The translations under genes were made by a program, and so were the position numbers. The notes below the pieces were generated by a model. It made no database searches. It was not told the origin of the DNA and worked only from the letters and a program-made list of their open reading frames with translations. DNA of 64,000 bases from Planctomycetota bacterium (lineage in GTDB: Bacteria > Planctomycetota > Phycisphaerae > Phycisphaerales > SM1A02): NCBI GenBank assembly GCA_021414025.1, contig JAIOPG010000002.1, positions 682,001-746,000 of the forward strand. Direction: 5' to 3'. Shown here piece after piece: positions 41,804-51,165 of this stretch. Position 1 is the first letter of the stretch. Each line of letters begins with the position of its first letter.

Positions 41804-44724
41804 GAGGAGCCTCCCTGATCCTGGGCGCGGCGCTTCGCCTCGCGGAGTCGCTCCAGCGGCGAGAGCTGGTCCAGCGGAATCTCGGGTTCGCGTGTCGCCA
41901 CCGGCGCTTCGGGGATGGGCTCGTCCAGTTCCACCACGGAAGCCGGAGCTGCCGCCCGCTGCGGTGCAACCCGGGGTGCCGCGACCGGCGCGGAAGCGCG
42001 GGCGGTTTCGCCGGCGGCGCGCTGCCGCGCGGTCTTCCACGCCTGCGCGACCTGGCCGACCACGACTTTCGCATCCGCCGACGCGCTTCGCTTCTCGAAG
42101 ACCAGTCGGCGGGCGGCCACATCGAGCACGAAGAGCCCGGTGGCCGCATAAAGAAGGATGTCCCACAACTGGCGGAGCGATTCCGCAGGCAGCGTTCCGC
42201 CGGCGTCGAACAGTTGCACGGCGGGATCGCCCAACTTCAGCACGCGCCCGCCGGAAACGGCGGCCACCTGGGCGAGCTTGGCCTGATCTTCGCGCTGGAA
42301 GCGAAATTCCCGCGGGTAGGAGACATTCACCGCCGCCTGCACGAAGACCGGCCGCTCGCTGGAACCCTGCTTGAGCGCCGCGTTCACCAGATAGGCCCCC
42401 GCCTCGTCGGTGGGAAACTTCGCCGACCATCGGCCCGGCGTCTTCTGCCGCAGCGAGAGCGGAGCGACCGTGCCGTCGGGCCGCAGCACCTTTGCCGTCG
42501 CCACGCTGGTGGTGGCGGCGGCGTCGTCGTCGTCGCGCACCGAGAGCTCGACCATGGCATCGTCGCCGTCGAGCTGCGTGGTCAGCGAGGTGTCCAGCGG
42601 GGCGCTCTGCCGCAGCAGCCATCGCGCCAGTCCGGCGCACCAGGGTTGGTAGCCGCTCCATCGAACCCAGGCTCCGCCCCACCGCGATGAGAGGTCGCTG
42701 GTGAATGCGGCGGAACGGCCGACGCCGTAGTTCCACCAGGCGAACAAGGGATCGGAGCCCTTCTCGTTGGAGGAGACCGAGAGCGCGTTCTGTGAGAGAC
42801 CGCCGCGCGGCGCCGTGATGACATAGCCCGCGACCTGCGGCACTGGACTGGTGAGGGGAACGCCGGGCGGGCTGGGTCCGGTCATCGACGGCGCGAAGGA
42901 GCCCTCCGCCAGCAGGCTCCGGTTGAGCACCATCGCCTCCTTGATGAAGATCTGCGGCAGCGTCACCTGCGCGTTCTGCGCCTTCACCGGGTAGCAGTTG
43001 CCGCCGCCCACCTTGGCCATCTGCACCAGCAGCGGATCGTTGGTCGAGTCGCCGATCGAGACGGTGGAGAGCGTGATGCCCCGTCGGGCCAGCTGCGTCA
43101 CTCGTCGAATCCCCTCGTTGGGATCGCCCTCGGTCTGTCCGTCGGTCAGGACCACGATGTGCTTCACGGCGCGATTCGATCCCTCCAGCTCCTTCGCGGC
43201 CAGATCAAGCGCGGGAAAGAGATTGGTTCCGCCGGTCGGCACGATGGTGCGGATCAGGTGGGCGATCGCCTCGGGCTGCTCGGCGCTGGTCAGCGGCACC
43301 ACCACCCGCGACTGACCGCTGAAGGCGATGACGGTCACTTCGTCACCGGGCGAGAGCGAGCGGATGCCCTGGATGGCCGCCTCGTTGGCGCATTGCTGCT
43401 GGTCCATGTTGCTGCCCGCGACCGGCATCGCCATGGAGCCCGAGCAGTCGATGATCAGGGCCAGCGCGCCCTTGGGAATCTGCCGCTCCTTGGGCGGGTT
43501 CATCTCCACCGGCAGCGCCTTGGCAGTCTGGCTCTCGGCCCATCCGCCGGCGCCGAAGGAATGGTCGCCGCCGAGCATCAGCAGTCCGACGCCGAAGTCG
43601 CGCACCGCGGTCTCGATGGACTGGTCGGCGGCCTGGTCGATGCTCCAGCGCGAGACGTTGGCCAGCACGATGGCGTCGAAGCTGCCGGCGACGGTGGGAT
43701 CGGAGAGGATCGCGGCGCCGGCGACCAGCACATCGAGCTTGCTCGCCCGCAGCGCGTCGGCGAAGGCGCGGGTCTCGTTGCCCGAGTCGTCCACGATCAG
43801 GAGGCGCCCCTCGCCCGAGACAAAGGTGATGGCCGAGGCGACGTTGTTCTCGGCGACGGCGTCGTCGCCGGGAATGCGCGGCTCGAAAATGGCCTTCATC
43901 CGGATCACCCCCGAGCGCGGCAACGCCACCGGAATCGAGATGATGTTGGGGCCCGTGTCCAGATGGACCGCCATCGCGTTGCTGTCGCTGCGAGAATCCA
44001 GGTCGACCGCCTCGCCGTCGATCTCGAAGCGGATGCGTCCGTCGGTCGGCTGACGTGCGCGGACGACCAGTTTGGCGTCGATGTTCTGGCCGCGCCGCGC
44101 CCGGGTGGGCACGCGCAGCGCCTCGACCATCGTGTCATTGGCCTTGCCGACTTCAAGCGGGACCACGTCGATCGCGACGCCGGCGGAGCGGGCCACCTGC
44201 GCCGCCTCCAGAACGCTGCCCGAAGTCTCGTTGCCATCGCTCAGCAGCACGACGCGCTTGCGAGTGTCGCGCGGCATCAGGGCCATTGCCATGCGCACCC
44301 CCGCCGCCAAGTCGCTGCCGGCGGCGTCCGAGGCGTGGCCGGAAAGGCTCACCTTGGGAATCGTCTCAGGCTTGCTCTGAATCTCGGCGCTCTTGGCGAA
44401 GGTCACCACGCCCAACCGGTCGCGCGGCGATGGGCGGTCCGCGGCCCGCTCCTGCAGCCACTGCTGCGCCGCGCCGCGCGTGGCGGCGGGAACCGATCGG
44501 CTGGCGTCGGCCACCACCACCACGGTGACGCCGTCATTGGATTCGACCAGGCTCGGCTGCGAAAGGGCCGCGACCAGCAGCAGAACCACAAGGCTGCGCA
44601 CACTCGCGGAGACCACGCACCGGGTCAGGCCGAAGCCGGCGATGCCGCGCCAGGCCATCCACCAGATTGGCGCCAGCAGAAGCAACAGCGCGAGCCAGCC
44701 CGGATGCTCACATGAGATCCACAC
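41800..44724 (-). CDS. Large membrane protein with two vWA domains and GATase-like domain
   Basis: The 974-residue protein has N-terminal membrane helices (about 9-28 and 43-60). A first vWA-like domain follows (VVVVADASRSVPAATRG), with loosely conserved MIDAS. A GATase1-like segment comes next (RLLIVDDSGNETRAFADAL, GVGLLMLGGDHSFGAGGW). The second vWA domain has a clear MIDAS, DCSGSM, in LALIIDCSGSMAMPV. One helix and a Pro/Ala-rich tail close the protein. The same architecture is common beside MoxR in planctomycetes and verrucomicrobia. The start is a GTG at 44724 preceded by AGGGGG. Confidence 0.88.
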   Translation of the reverse strand: MWISCEHPGWLALLLLLAPIWWMAWRGIAGFGLTRCVVSASVRSLVVLLLVAALSQPSLVESNDGVTVVVVADASRSVPAATRGAAQQWLQERAADRPSPRDRLGVVTFAKSAEIQSKPETIPKVSLSGHASDAAGSDLAAGVRMAMALMPRDTRKRVVLLSDGNETSGSVLEAAQVARSAGVAIDVVPLEVGKANDTMVEALRVPTRARRGQNIDAKLVVRARQPTDGRIRFEIDGEAVDLDSRSDSNAMAVHLDTGPNIISIPVALPRSGVIRMKAIFEPRIPGDDAVAENNVASAITFVSGEGRLLIVDDSGNETRAFADALRASKLDVLVAGAAILSDPTVAGSFDAIVLANVSRWSIDQAADQSIETAVRDFGVGLLMLGGDHSFGAGGWAESQTAKALPVEMNPPKERQIPKGALALIIDCSGSMAMPVAGSNMDQQQCANEAAIQGIRSLSPGDEVTVIAFSGQSRVVVPLTSAEQPEAIAHLIRTIVPTGGTNLFPALDLAAKELEGSNRAVKHIVVLTDGQTEGDPNEGIRRVTQLARRGITLSTVSIGDSTNDPLLVQMAKVGGGNCYPVKAQNAQVTLPQIFIKEAMVLNRSLLAEGSFAPSMTGPSPPGVPLTSPVPQVAGYVITAPRGGLSQNALSVSSNEKGSDPLFAWWNYGVGRSAAFTSDLSSRWGGAWVRWSGYQPWCAGLARWLLRQSAPLDTSLTTQLDGDDAMVELSVRDDDDAAATTSVATAKVLRPDGTVAPLSLRQKTPGRWSAKFPTDEAGAYLVNAALKQGSSERPVFVQAAVNVSYPREFRFQREDQAKLAQVAAVSGGRVLKLGDPAVQLFDAGGTLPAESLRQLWDILLYAATGLFVLDVAARRLVFEKRSASADAKVVVGQVAQAWKTARQRAAGETARASAPVAAPRVAPQRAAAPASVVELDEPIPEAPVATREPEIPLDQLSPLERLREAKRRAQDQGGSS

Positions 44725-44759
44725 GGAACCCCCTGGGTTGCGACGGCATCGTCATGGCG

Positions 44760-46460
44760 CTATGGAGTGCCGGGGCGGGACGCGGGCGGCGCGGCCGGAG
44801 CCGTCGGAGTGGGCGGCACGGCCGGAGCGGTCTTGGCGGCGTCGATCTTTTTCTTCCACTGCGTGAAATATTTTTGATGCGCCTCGCGCAGCGGCGCGGG
44901 AACCGGATCCTCGTCGGAACCCTCTTCGAGACCCGCTTCGACCTGCTGCTGAATTGCCGTGAGCTTGCGGGTGGACTCCTCGGTTGAGTTGGAGGAACCC
45001 TGGACGAAGTCGCGCGCGATCGGCTCCGCGTCCAGATTCTGCGAAGCGCTGAGGACCTCGTCGGTCTTGAACTCCTTGGGATCGGTCATGCGGGCATCGG
45101 CAAGCGTGGGCTCCGCCTTGCTCGAACCCGCCTTGCGCCCGCCCGGCGAGCGACAATTCGCAAGCGCGTTGGTCAGGCTCTGGCACTGGCCGGACGCATT
45201 GGAGGACTTCTTGAACATGTCCATCAAATTCCCGGGCCGTCCGTTGGCGGCCTCCTTGGCGGCATTGCCCAGCGAGTTGCATTGCTTGCAGGCCTGGCTG
45301 GCGTTCTTCATCATCTTGGAGAGCTTCAACTTGTCCTCGGGCGAGAGATTCTTGCTCGCCATCAGCGCCTGCTGCAGGGCCTGGGGATTCGACGCCAGCT
45401 TGGGATCCAGCCCCGCGTTGGCCAGCGCCTTCTCCAGCTGCTTCATCGATGAACTCGAAGGCGACCCCTCCTTGTTCATGGCGGCGGCGACCCGCTCCAG
45501 CGCCGCCTTCGCCGCGGCGGCTTCCGCGGCGTTGGAACTCTGCGTCTTGGCCGCCAGCTTCTCCGCGGCGATCTTCGCCGCCTCGTAGTCGCCGCGCTTC
45601 AGGGCCTCCATCAGCTCGCGCTCATCGCCATCAGGAATGGACATCTGCGCCAGGGCGTTCTTCATCGCCTCGGCCTCCTCGAATTTGTCCGACTGGCTCG
45701 CCTTCTCCAGCGCCGCCTCAAGCAGCGCCCTCTGCTGGAAGGCCTGCGCCTCGCGCTCGGCCGCCGACTCCGGCTGCTGCTTGGCGCGCTCGAGCAATTG
45801 TTGCGACGCCTCGATGGCCTTCTGGATCGACTCGTCCAGCGAGGCGACCTCCTTGGCGATCTCGATGGTGTTGCTCAGTTTCTGCTCAGCCTCGGCCGCC
45901 TGCGCCGCAGACGTTGTCTCCGAACGGCCCTGCGAATTCTTTTTCGCGGCGTCGGCGGACCAATTCGGTACCAGGAACCACGCGGCGAGCACCACCACCA
46001 GCGTGATGCCGCTCAACCGCCACTCGGGGCCGAATCGGCAGGCGAAGGATTGCCGGAGGCGCTCGTCCAGCCGGGGGTCCCGCGCCACCCGCTCGGCATC
46101 GGCCACAGCCGCCATGGAAAAATCGTCGCGCTTGCCCTGCATGGCGTAGGCCGTGCTCATGCGGCTCTCAAGTCGCAGTCGCTCATCCAACTGCGCCGCC
46201 GCTGAAGCCGCGGTGGGCCAGCCGCGCCGGGTGAACAACAGCGCCGCGTGCGCCATGAACAATGCGAAGCCAATCGCCAGGGCCATCGACATCGACGAGA
46301 AGGCCTCGGGCAGCTTCGGCGAGAAGAACAATCGCGAGACCACGATCCAGGCCAGCATGCCCCAGCCGGCGGAGGGCAGCGCGATCGCGGCGACCTCCAG
46401 GGATTCGATCACTCGAAGCCTTCGACGCGCGCGATCGACCAGCCGTTGGACTGCGGTCAT
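44760..46460 (-). CDS. Membrane-anchored helical protein of unknown function, first gene of the Bat-like operon
   Basis: The 566-residue protein has three hydrophobic helices (about 24-46, 58-78 and 152-172). More than 300 residues of Ala-, Glu-, Lys- and Gln-rich helix follow, with coiled-coil character, and a Pro/Ala-rich end. I recognise no catalytic motif; proteins of similar layout precede vWA genes in related operons. The ATG at 46460 is preceded by TATCCT after six bases. The next gene begins 35 bases after the stop. Confidence 0.75.
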   Translation of the reverse strand: MTAVQRLVDRARRRLRVIESLEVAAIALPSAGWGMLAWIVVSRLFFSPKLPEAFSSMSMALAIGFALFMAHAALLFTRRGWPTAASAAAQLDERLRLESRMSTAYAMQGKRDDFSMAAVADAERVARDPRLDERLRQSFACRFGPEWRLSGITLVVVLAAWFLVPNWSADAAKKNSQGRSETTSAAQAAEAEQKLSNTIEIAKEVASLDESIQKAIEASQQLLERAKQQPESAAEREAQAFQQRALLEAALEKASQSDKFEEAEAMKNALAQMSIPDGDERELMEALKRGDYEAAKIAAEKLAAKTQSSNAAEAAAAKAALERVAAAMNKEGSPSSSSMKQLEKALANAGLDPKLASNPQALQQALMASKNLSPEDKLKLSKMMKNASQACKQCNSLGNAAKEAANGRPGNLMDMFKKSSNASGQCQSLTNALANCRSPGGRKAGSSKAEPTLADARMTDPKEFKTDEVLSASQNLDAEPIARDFVQGSSNSTEESTRKLTAIQQQVEAGLEEGSDEDPVPAPLREAHQKYFTQWKKKIDAAKTAPAVPPTPTAPAAPPASRPGTP

Positions 46461-46466
46461 GCCCCA

Positions 46467-46472
46467 AGGATA
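46467..46472 (-). promoter_or_regulatory. -10-like TATCCT at the head of the Bat-like operon
   Basis: TATCCT on the minus strand lies exactly six bases before the ATG at 46460. It probably drives the whole overlapping series of genes down to pyrD. Confidence 0.42.
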
Positions 46473-46519
46473 GCCCCTTCAACCATCCCTGATTTTGATT
46501 GGGTAGGATTGTCCGCAAC

Positions 46520-47278
46520 ATGAAGCTGCTCCTTCTCACCTCGACGCTCCTCTGCCTGGCGGCTCAGACCGCGCCCTCCCAGCCCGCCCCGACCGACGCG
46601 CAGACGCTGCAGGAGGTTCAGGCGGAAAACCAGAAGCTCCGCGACGATCTCGCCGCCGCCCAGAAGCGCATCAAGCAGCTTGAATCCGCCAACGGCTCGA
46701 AGACGGTGCCCGCCGGAGCGCCGGCAGCCCCGCCATCGGACGCCAAGGCCGACCTGATGGGCAATCCGATCGCGGTCCTGGACTTCTTCCAGAAGAAATT
46801 CGCCGAGGACATGACCAAGCGCCGCGTTCCGCTGCCCCAGGAGAAGGACTCCAAGGCCGCACGGCAGGTCTATCTGGGCAAGGCCAAGGAGTGGTGCGAG
46901 GGCATCAACCGCACCACCTACTCCATCGAGTGGCGCGGCCGCATCGTCAGCGTCGGTGAAGTCAAGGGCGGCAACCAGGACTTCGAGTTCCAGTGCGTCT
47001 CCGCCGACAACAAGAGCAACTTCGGCCGCTTGGTGCCGGCCTCCATCATCAAGACCAACGCCCCGCAGCTGGCCACGGCGATGGCTGACCGCGAGGCGAT
47101 CTGGATCATGACCGCCACGCTGGTGCCGGCCACCTATGTGGATCCGGAGATGGTCCAGCCCAACACTTTCGACAATCCACAGCTCGCGGGCCCGTGCGTC
47201 GCGTTCAAGTTCCAGCTCAAGGTGCTGCGGCTTTATCCGGAGAAGGGCGCCCCCGCGCCGACGCCGAAGGAGAATTGA
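46520..47278 (+). CDS. Secreted protein with N-terminal coiled coil, unknown function
   Basis: The 252-residue protein has a signal peptide (LLLLTSTLLCLAAQTAPS), a short coiled coil (LQEVQAENQKLRDDLAAAQK), a Pro/Ala linker and a compact C-terminal domain of about 170 residues without recognisable motifs. The ATG at 46520 starts the signal peptide; TAGGAT lies ten bases upstream. It is divergent from the Bat-like operon, with a 59-base gap. feoA follows after 76 bases and a GCCCGC/GCGGGC hairpin. Confidence 0.7.
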   Translation: MKLLLLTSTLLCLAAQTAPSQPAPTDAQTLQEVQAENQKLRDDLAAAQKRIKQLESANGSKTVPAGAPAAPPSDAKADLMGNPIAVLDFFQKKFAEDMTKRRVPLPQEKDSKAARQVYLGKAKEWCEGINRTTYSIEWRGRIVSVGEVKGGNQDFEFQCVSADNKSNFGRLVPASIIKTNAPQLATAMADREAIWIMTATLVPATYVDPEMVQPNTFDNPQLAGPCVAFKFQLKVLRLYPEKGAPAPTPKEN

Positions 47279-47354
47279 AGGGTTTCCGCCGCGACGCGGA
47301 GTGAATGGGATCCGTTCTTGCCCGCTGCCCGCGGGCCTCATACACTCGGGGATC

Positions 47355-47651
47355 ATGGTTGTCATTGCCACAACAGGCCCCAAGGGTGGAGCGAAGGATC
47401 CGCGGCGCGTTCCGCTGACGCAACTGCTGCGCGGCCAGCGCGCCATGATCGACGCCGACTCCATGACCACGCTGGCCGAAGCCGACCGCTGTCTGCTTCG
47501 CGCCATGGGAATCCACGAAGCCTGCGAATTGAAGGTCTGCAAGGCCGGGGCTCCCTGCATCATCGAGGTGGAGCGGACGCGCGTCGGCTTGAGCGGCTCG
47601 GTCGCCAGCCAAGTTTTCGTGAGACCCTGCGATGGCTGCCCAGCAGCCTGA
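47355..47651 (+). CDS. feoA: FeoA-like protein
   Basis: The 98-residue SH3-like protein resembles FeoA, the small cytoplasmic partner of the FeoB ferrous iron transporter: VPLTQLLRGQRAMI, LLRAMGIHEACELKV and VGLSGSVASQVFVR. The ATG at 47355 is preceded by TACACT (47341-47346) with a TTGCCC 18 bases further upstream, a plausible promoter. The stop lies 20 bases inside feoB, so the two are translated together. Confidence 0.88.
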   Translation: MVVIATTGPKGGAKDPRRVPLTQLLRGQRAMIDADSMTTLAEADRCLLRAMGIHEACELKVCKAGAPCIIEVERTRVGLSGSVASQVFVRPCDGCPAA

Positions 47652-49653
47652 CGAACCCGAGCCGGAACGGGTCTACTCAGTCGAGCGCCCACCGCGGGCG
47701 GCTCTGCTTGGCCAGCCCAACACCGGCAAGACCACCCTTTTCAACCGACTCTGCGGATCACGTGCCCGCACCGCCAACATCCCCGGCACCACCGTGGAGA
47801 GCCGCGTCGGAGTCGCCTCCACCACGCACGGGCCGCTTGAAATCATGGATCTGCCCGGCATCTATGGACTGAGCCTGGAAGTGCCGGAGAGCAAATTGTG
47901 CCGCGACTGCCTGGAGGGGCGCATCGGCGACGTCGCCCCCGACGTCGCGGTGATCGTTGCCGACGCCACCAATTTCTCGCGCTCGCTGCGCTTCGCCGCC
48001 CACGCGCTGCGGCGCAAGATGCCCTGCGTGATCGCGGTCACGCTGGCCGATGACGCGCGACGAAAAGGTTTCAGCGTGAATGCCAAGTCGCTCACCGAAT
48101 GCCTGGGCTGCCCGGTCGTGGTCACCAGCGGACGGACCGGCGAGGGTGTGGATGAGCTGGCCGACGAAGTGCTGCGCATGTCGCTGCACGGAATTTCCGA
48201 CGAGTCCTTCGAGAAGCGGCTGAATCATCTGCCCGCTTCCACGGTGAGCGACTCGGATCTGGCGAAGTGGGCCAATGATGTGCTGGTCGAAGTGGCCAGC
48301 GGCCGCATCTCCTCGGCGAGCAAGGCCGTCGACCGTGTCGATCGCGCGCTGACCCATCCGGTGTCAGGGCTCTTCGCCTTCATCGCCGTCATGAGCGTGC
48401 TCTTCGCCAGCATCTTCTGGCTGGCGAAGTTCCCCATGGATGGACTCGACGCCATTTTCGGATTCGCCAGCGACTGGCTTCGCGGCGTGATGCCCGACGG
48501 GGCCCTGCGCGACCTCTTGGTGAACGGCATCATCGGCGGCATCGCCGGAACCGTGGTGTTTCTGCCGCAAATCTGCCTGCTCTTCTTCCTGCTCTCGCTG
48601 CTGGAGGACTCCGGCTACCTGGCCCGCGCCGCCTTCGCGGCGGACCGATTCATGCGCCGCTTCGGCCTGCCCGGCCAGGCCTTCGTGCCCCTGCTCTCAA
48701 GCCACGCCTGCGCCCTGCCCGGCATCATGTCCACGCGGCTCATTCCCGATCCCAAGGACCGCCTGGCCACCATTCTGGTGGCGCCCTTCATGAGCTGCAC
48801 GGCGCGCCTGCCGGTATATGTGCTTTTGATTTCGCTCTTGTTCGCGGGCCGGCCCTGGCTCGCCGGCCTTGCCTTCGTCGGCTGCTACGCCACCGGCGCC
48901 GTCGCGGGATTGCTCAGCGCACTGCTGGTGCGGCGCACGCTGCTGAAGGGCCCCGCCCGGCCGATGCTGCTTGAGATGCCACCCTACCGCAAGCCCTCCT
49001 TGCGCATCGCCCTGTGGGTCATGTACGACCGGGCGGTCATGTTCATCAAGAACGCGGGCACCATGATCCTCTCGATCTGCGTGGTGATGTGGTGGCTGAG
49101 CGCCTATCCCAGGATCGCGCCTTCGGCCGAGGTGCTGAAGCTGCGCGAGGAGTCCGCCATGGTGGCCAAGCAGGCCGACGCACCGCCGGAGAAGGCGGCC
49201 GCGCTGGACCACGAGGCCGACCTGCTCGAGGCGCGAGACCAGCAACTGGGATCGCTCGCCGGCAAGCTGGGCCATGTCGCCGAGCCGATGTTCCGGCCGC
49301 TGGGCTTCGACCACCAGCTCACCGTGGCCGTGCTCACCAGCTTCCTTGCCCGCGAGGTCTTCGTGAGCACGCTGATGATCATCTCCTCCACGGACGACCC
49401 GGATGAAGCTTCGGTGATCGACCGTCTTTCGCACAACCGCCGCGCCGACGGAGCACTGCTCTTTACGATTCCCACCGCGGCGTCGCTGCTGGTGTTCTTC
49501 ACGCTGGCCATGCAGTGCCTGCCCACCCTGGCGCTGGTGCGCCGCGAGACTTCGTCGTGGAGGTGGCCTCTTCTACAATTCGTCTGGATGAGCGGCCTGG
49601 CCTGGGGCATGGCGTGGGCGGTCCGCAGCGCACTTCTTGCAGGAGGATTCTGA
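47632..49653 (+). CDS. feoB: FeoB ferrous iron transporter
   Basis: FeoB imports Fe(II) through the inner membrane. The 673-residue product has an N-terminal G domain with G1 GQPNTGKT (27-34), G2 NIPGTTVE and G3 DLPGIYGL, then two Gate domains and about nine membrane helices. The G4 motif, normally NxxD, reads TLAD (137-140), so the asparagine for guanine recognition is replaced by threonine. The middle holds GLPGQAFVPLLSSHACALPG. A charged insert of about 60 residues lies before the last helices. AGGAGG at its 3' end serves the next gene. Confidence 0.94.
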   Translation: MAAQQPDEPEPERVYSVERPPRAALLGQPNTGKTTLFNRLCGSRARTANIPGTTVESRVGVASTTHGPLEIMDLPGIYGLSLEVPESKLCRDCLEGRIGDVAPDVAVIVADATNFSRSLRFAAHALRRKMPCVIAVTLADDARRKGFSVNAKSLTECLGCPVVVTSGRTGEGVDELADEVLRMSLHGISDESFEKRLNHLPASTVSDSDLAKWANDVLVEVASGRISSASKAVDRVDRALTHPVSGLFAFIAVMSVLFASIFWLAKFPMDGLDAIFGFASDWLRGVMPDGALRDLLVNGIIGGIAGTVVFLPQICLLFFLLSLLEDSGYLARAAFAADRFMRRFGLPGQAFVPLLSSHACALPGIMSTRLIPDPKDRLATILVAPFMSCTARLPVYVLLISLLFAGRPWLAGLAFVGCYATGAVAGLLSALLVRRTLLKGPARPMLLEMPPYRKPSLRIALWVMYDRAVMFIKNAGTMILSICVVMWWLSAYPRIAPSAEVLKLREESAMVAKQADAPPEKAAALDHEADLLEARDQQLGSLAGKLGHVAEPMFRPLGFDHQLTVAVLTSFLAREVFVSTLMIISSTDDPDEASVIDRLSHNRRADGALLFTIPTAASLLVFFTLAMQCLPTLALVRRETSSWRWPLLQFVWMSGLAWGMAWAVRSALLAGGF

Positions 49654-49654
49654 G

Positions 49655-49858
49655 ATGCCGGTGAATGAATGGGAATTCTGGGTCGTCTCGCTGATCGCCA
49701 TCTTCGGCCTCTTTGCGGTGCTGCGCCCGCTGCTTCCCAACAAGAACGCCTCGCCGTCGTGCCCGAGCTGCACGGCGAAGCCCGGCAAGAGAAAAACCAA
49801 GCTCACTCCGCTGACCATCTCCAAGGACGCGAAGAAAGTCGGCGGCGAGGCGCATTGA
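49655..49858 (+). CDS. Small FeoB-associated Cys-containing membrane protein
   Basis: The 67-residue protein has one transmembrane helix (EFWVVSLIAIFGLFAVL) followed by a CPSC pair and a very basic tail. Small single-pass proteins with cysteines follow feoB in many bacteria and are annotated as FeoB-associated, so iron handling is a fair inference. A strong AGGAGG eight bases before the ATG at 49655 supports it. It overlaps the flavoprotein gene as TTGA. Confidence 0.75.
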   Translation: MPVNEWEFWVVSLIAIFGLFAVLRPLLPNKNASPSCPSCTAKPGKRKTKLTPLTISKDAKKVGGEAH

Positions 49859-51165
49859 CGAGCGACACCGCCGCAGCCGCCGCGCCAACCCTCTGGGAAG
49901 CCGATGTCGCGGTCATCGGCGCGGGAGCGGCCGGATTGATGACGGCCATTTACGCCGGACGCCATGGGGCCCGCGTGGTGGCGCTCGACGGCGCGCCGCG
50001 CATCGGAATCAAGATTCTCGTGGCCGGCGGCGGCCGCTGCAACGTGACTCACCACGTCGTGCGCGAGCAGGACTATGCGGGCAGCACCCCCGCCGCGATC
50101 CGCCGCGTCCTGTCGCGATTCTCCGTGGCAGATTGCGTCGCCTTCTTCAAGGACCTTGGTGTGGAACTCAAGCAGGAAGAGACGGGCAAGTTGTTTCCCG
50201 TGACCGACGACGCGAACACCGTGCTCGATGCGCTGCTCCAGGCAGCCAAGGACGCCGGCGCCCAGATTCGCTGGCCGACGCGAGTGGAATCCATCACCCC
50301 GGTGCAAGAGGGGTTTGAGGTTGCGGGCCCGTGGGGCAAGCTGCGGGCGCGGCGGGTCGCCCTCTGCTGCGGCGGCAAGAGCCTTCCAAAGTCCGGTTCG
50401 GACGGCCTGGGGTTTGAGCTGGCCAAGGCGCAGGGCCACACCGTGACCGGCCAGGTCCTGCCCGCGCTGGTCCCGCTGGTGGCACAAGCCGAGCACTGGG
50501 TCCGCACGCTTAGCGGCCTGACCATCGTGGCCGAGGTCCGCGTGCTCTCTGGAACCGGCAAGCGGCTGGTTTCCTTCGCCAATTCGATGCTCTTCACGCA
50601 CTTCGGCCTTTCCGGCCCGGCGATCCTGGACATCAGCCGTTACCTCCTGATGGAGCGCGTCCGCGACCCGGCCGCCTCGCTGCAGTTGAGCTTCATGCCC
50701 GGCGCGACCCTCGATGAGGCCGACGCATGGCTGCTGGAACCCAAGGCCCAGTCCGTGCTTTCGCGCCTGCGCGAGCGGCTGCCCGAGCGCCTGGCCCGGA
50801 CGCTGCTCGAAATCGCCGGGATTCCCTCGGACAAGACCCCAAAGCAGATCGAGCGGGAGAAGCGGCGATCTCTGGCACAACTTCTGAGCGGCGCCGCGGT
50901 GACCATTACGGGCGATCGCGGCTTCAGTCACGCCGAAGTGACCGCGGGCGGCGTGCCCCTGAACGAGCTGAACCTGGCCACCATGGAGAGCCGCAAGTGC
51001 CCCGGCCTCTACCTCGCCGGCGAGATTCTGGATGTCGACGGGCGGATCGGCGGGTTCAATTTTCAATGGGCATGGGCGAGCGGTTTCGTCGCCGGGATTT
51101 CCATGTCGGCCTCGCTGAATTCGCCTCTACACTTTCTGAAGCATGGCGAAGAAAGCAGCCGATAG
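49855..51165 (+). CDS. BaiN/HI0933-like NAD(P)/FAD-dependent oxidoreductase
   Basis: The 436-residue flavoprotein has the FAD dinucleotide motif VAVIGAGAAGLMTA, GGGRCNVTH, and the C-terminal GLYLAGEILDVDGRIGGFNF typical of the HI0933/BaiN family. The reaction is unknown for most members. The only sensible start is the TTG at 49855, overlapping the upstream stop by four bases. Frame upstream belongs to a shadow of feoB and the small gene. dacB starts immediately after its stop. Confidence 0.9.
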   Translation: MTSDTAAAAAPTLWEADVAVIGAGAAGLMTAIYAGRHGARVVALDGAPRIGIKILVAGGGRCNVTHHVVREQDYAGSTPAAIRRVLSRFSVADCVAFFKDLGVELKQEETGKLFPVTDDANTVLDALLQAAKDAGAQIRWPTRVESITPVQEGFEVAGPWGKLRARRVALCCGGKSLPKSGSDGLGFELAKAQGHTVTGQVLPALVPLVAQAEHWVRTLSGLTIVAEVRVLSGTGKRLVSFANSMLFTHFGLSGPAILDISRYLLMERVRDPAASLQLSFMPGATLDEADAWLLEPKAQSVLSRLRERLPERLARTLLEIAGIPSDKTPKQIEREKRRSLAQLLSGAAVTITGDRGFSHAEVTAGGVPLNELNLATMESRKCPGLYLAGEILDVDGRIGGFNFQWAWASGFVAGISMSASLNSPLHFLKHGEESSR

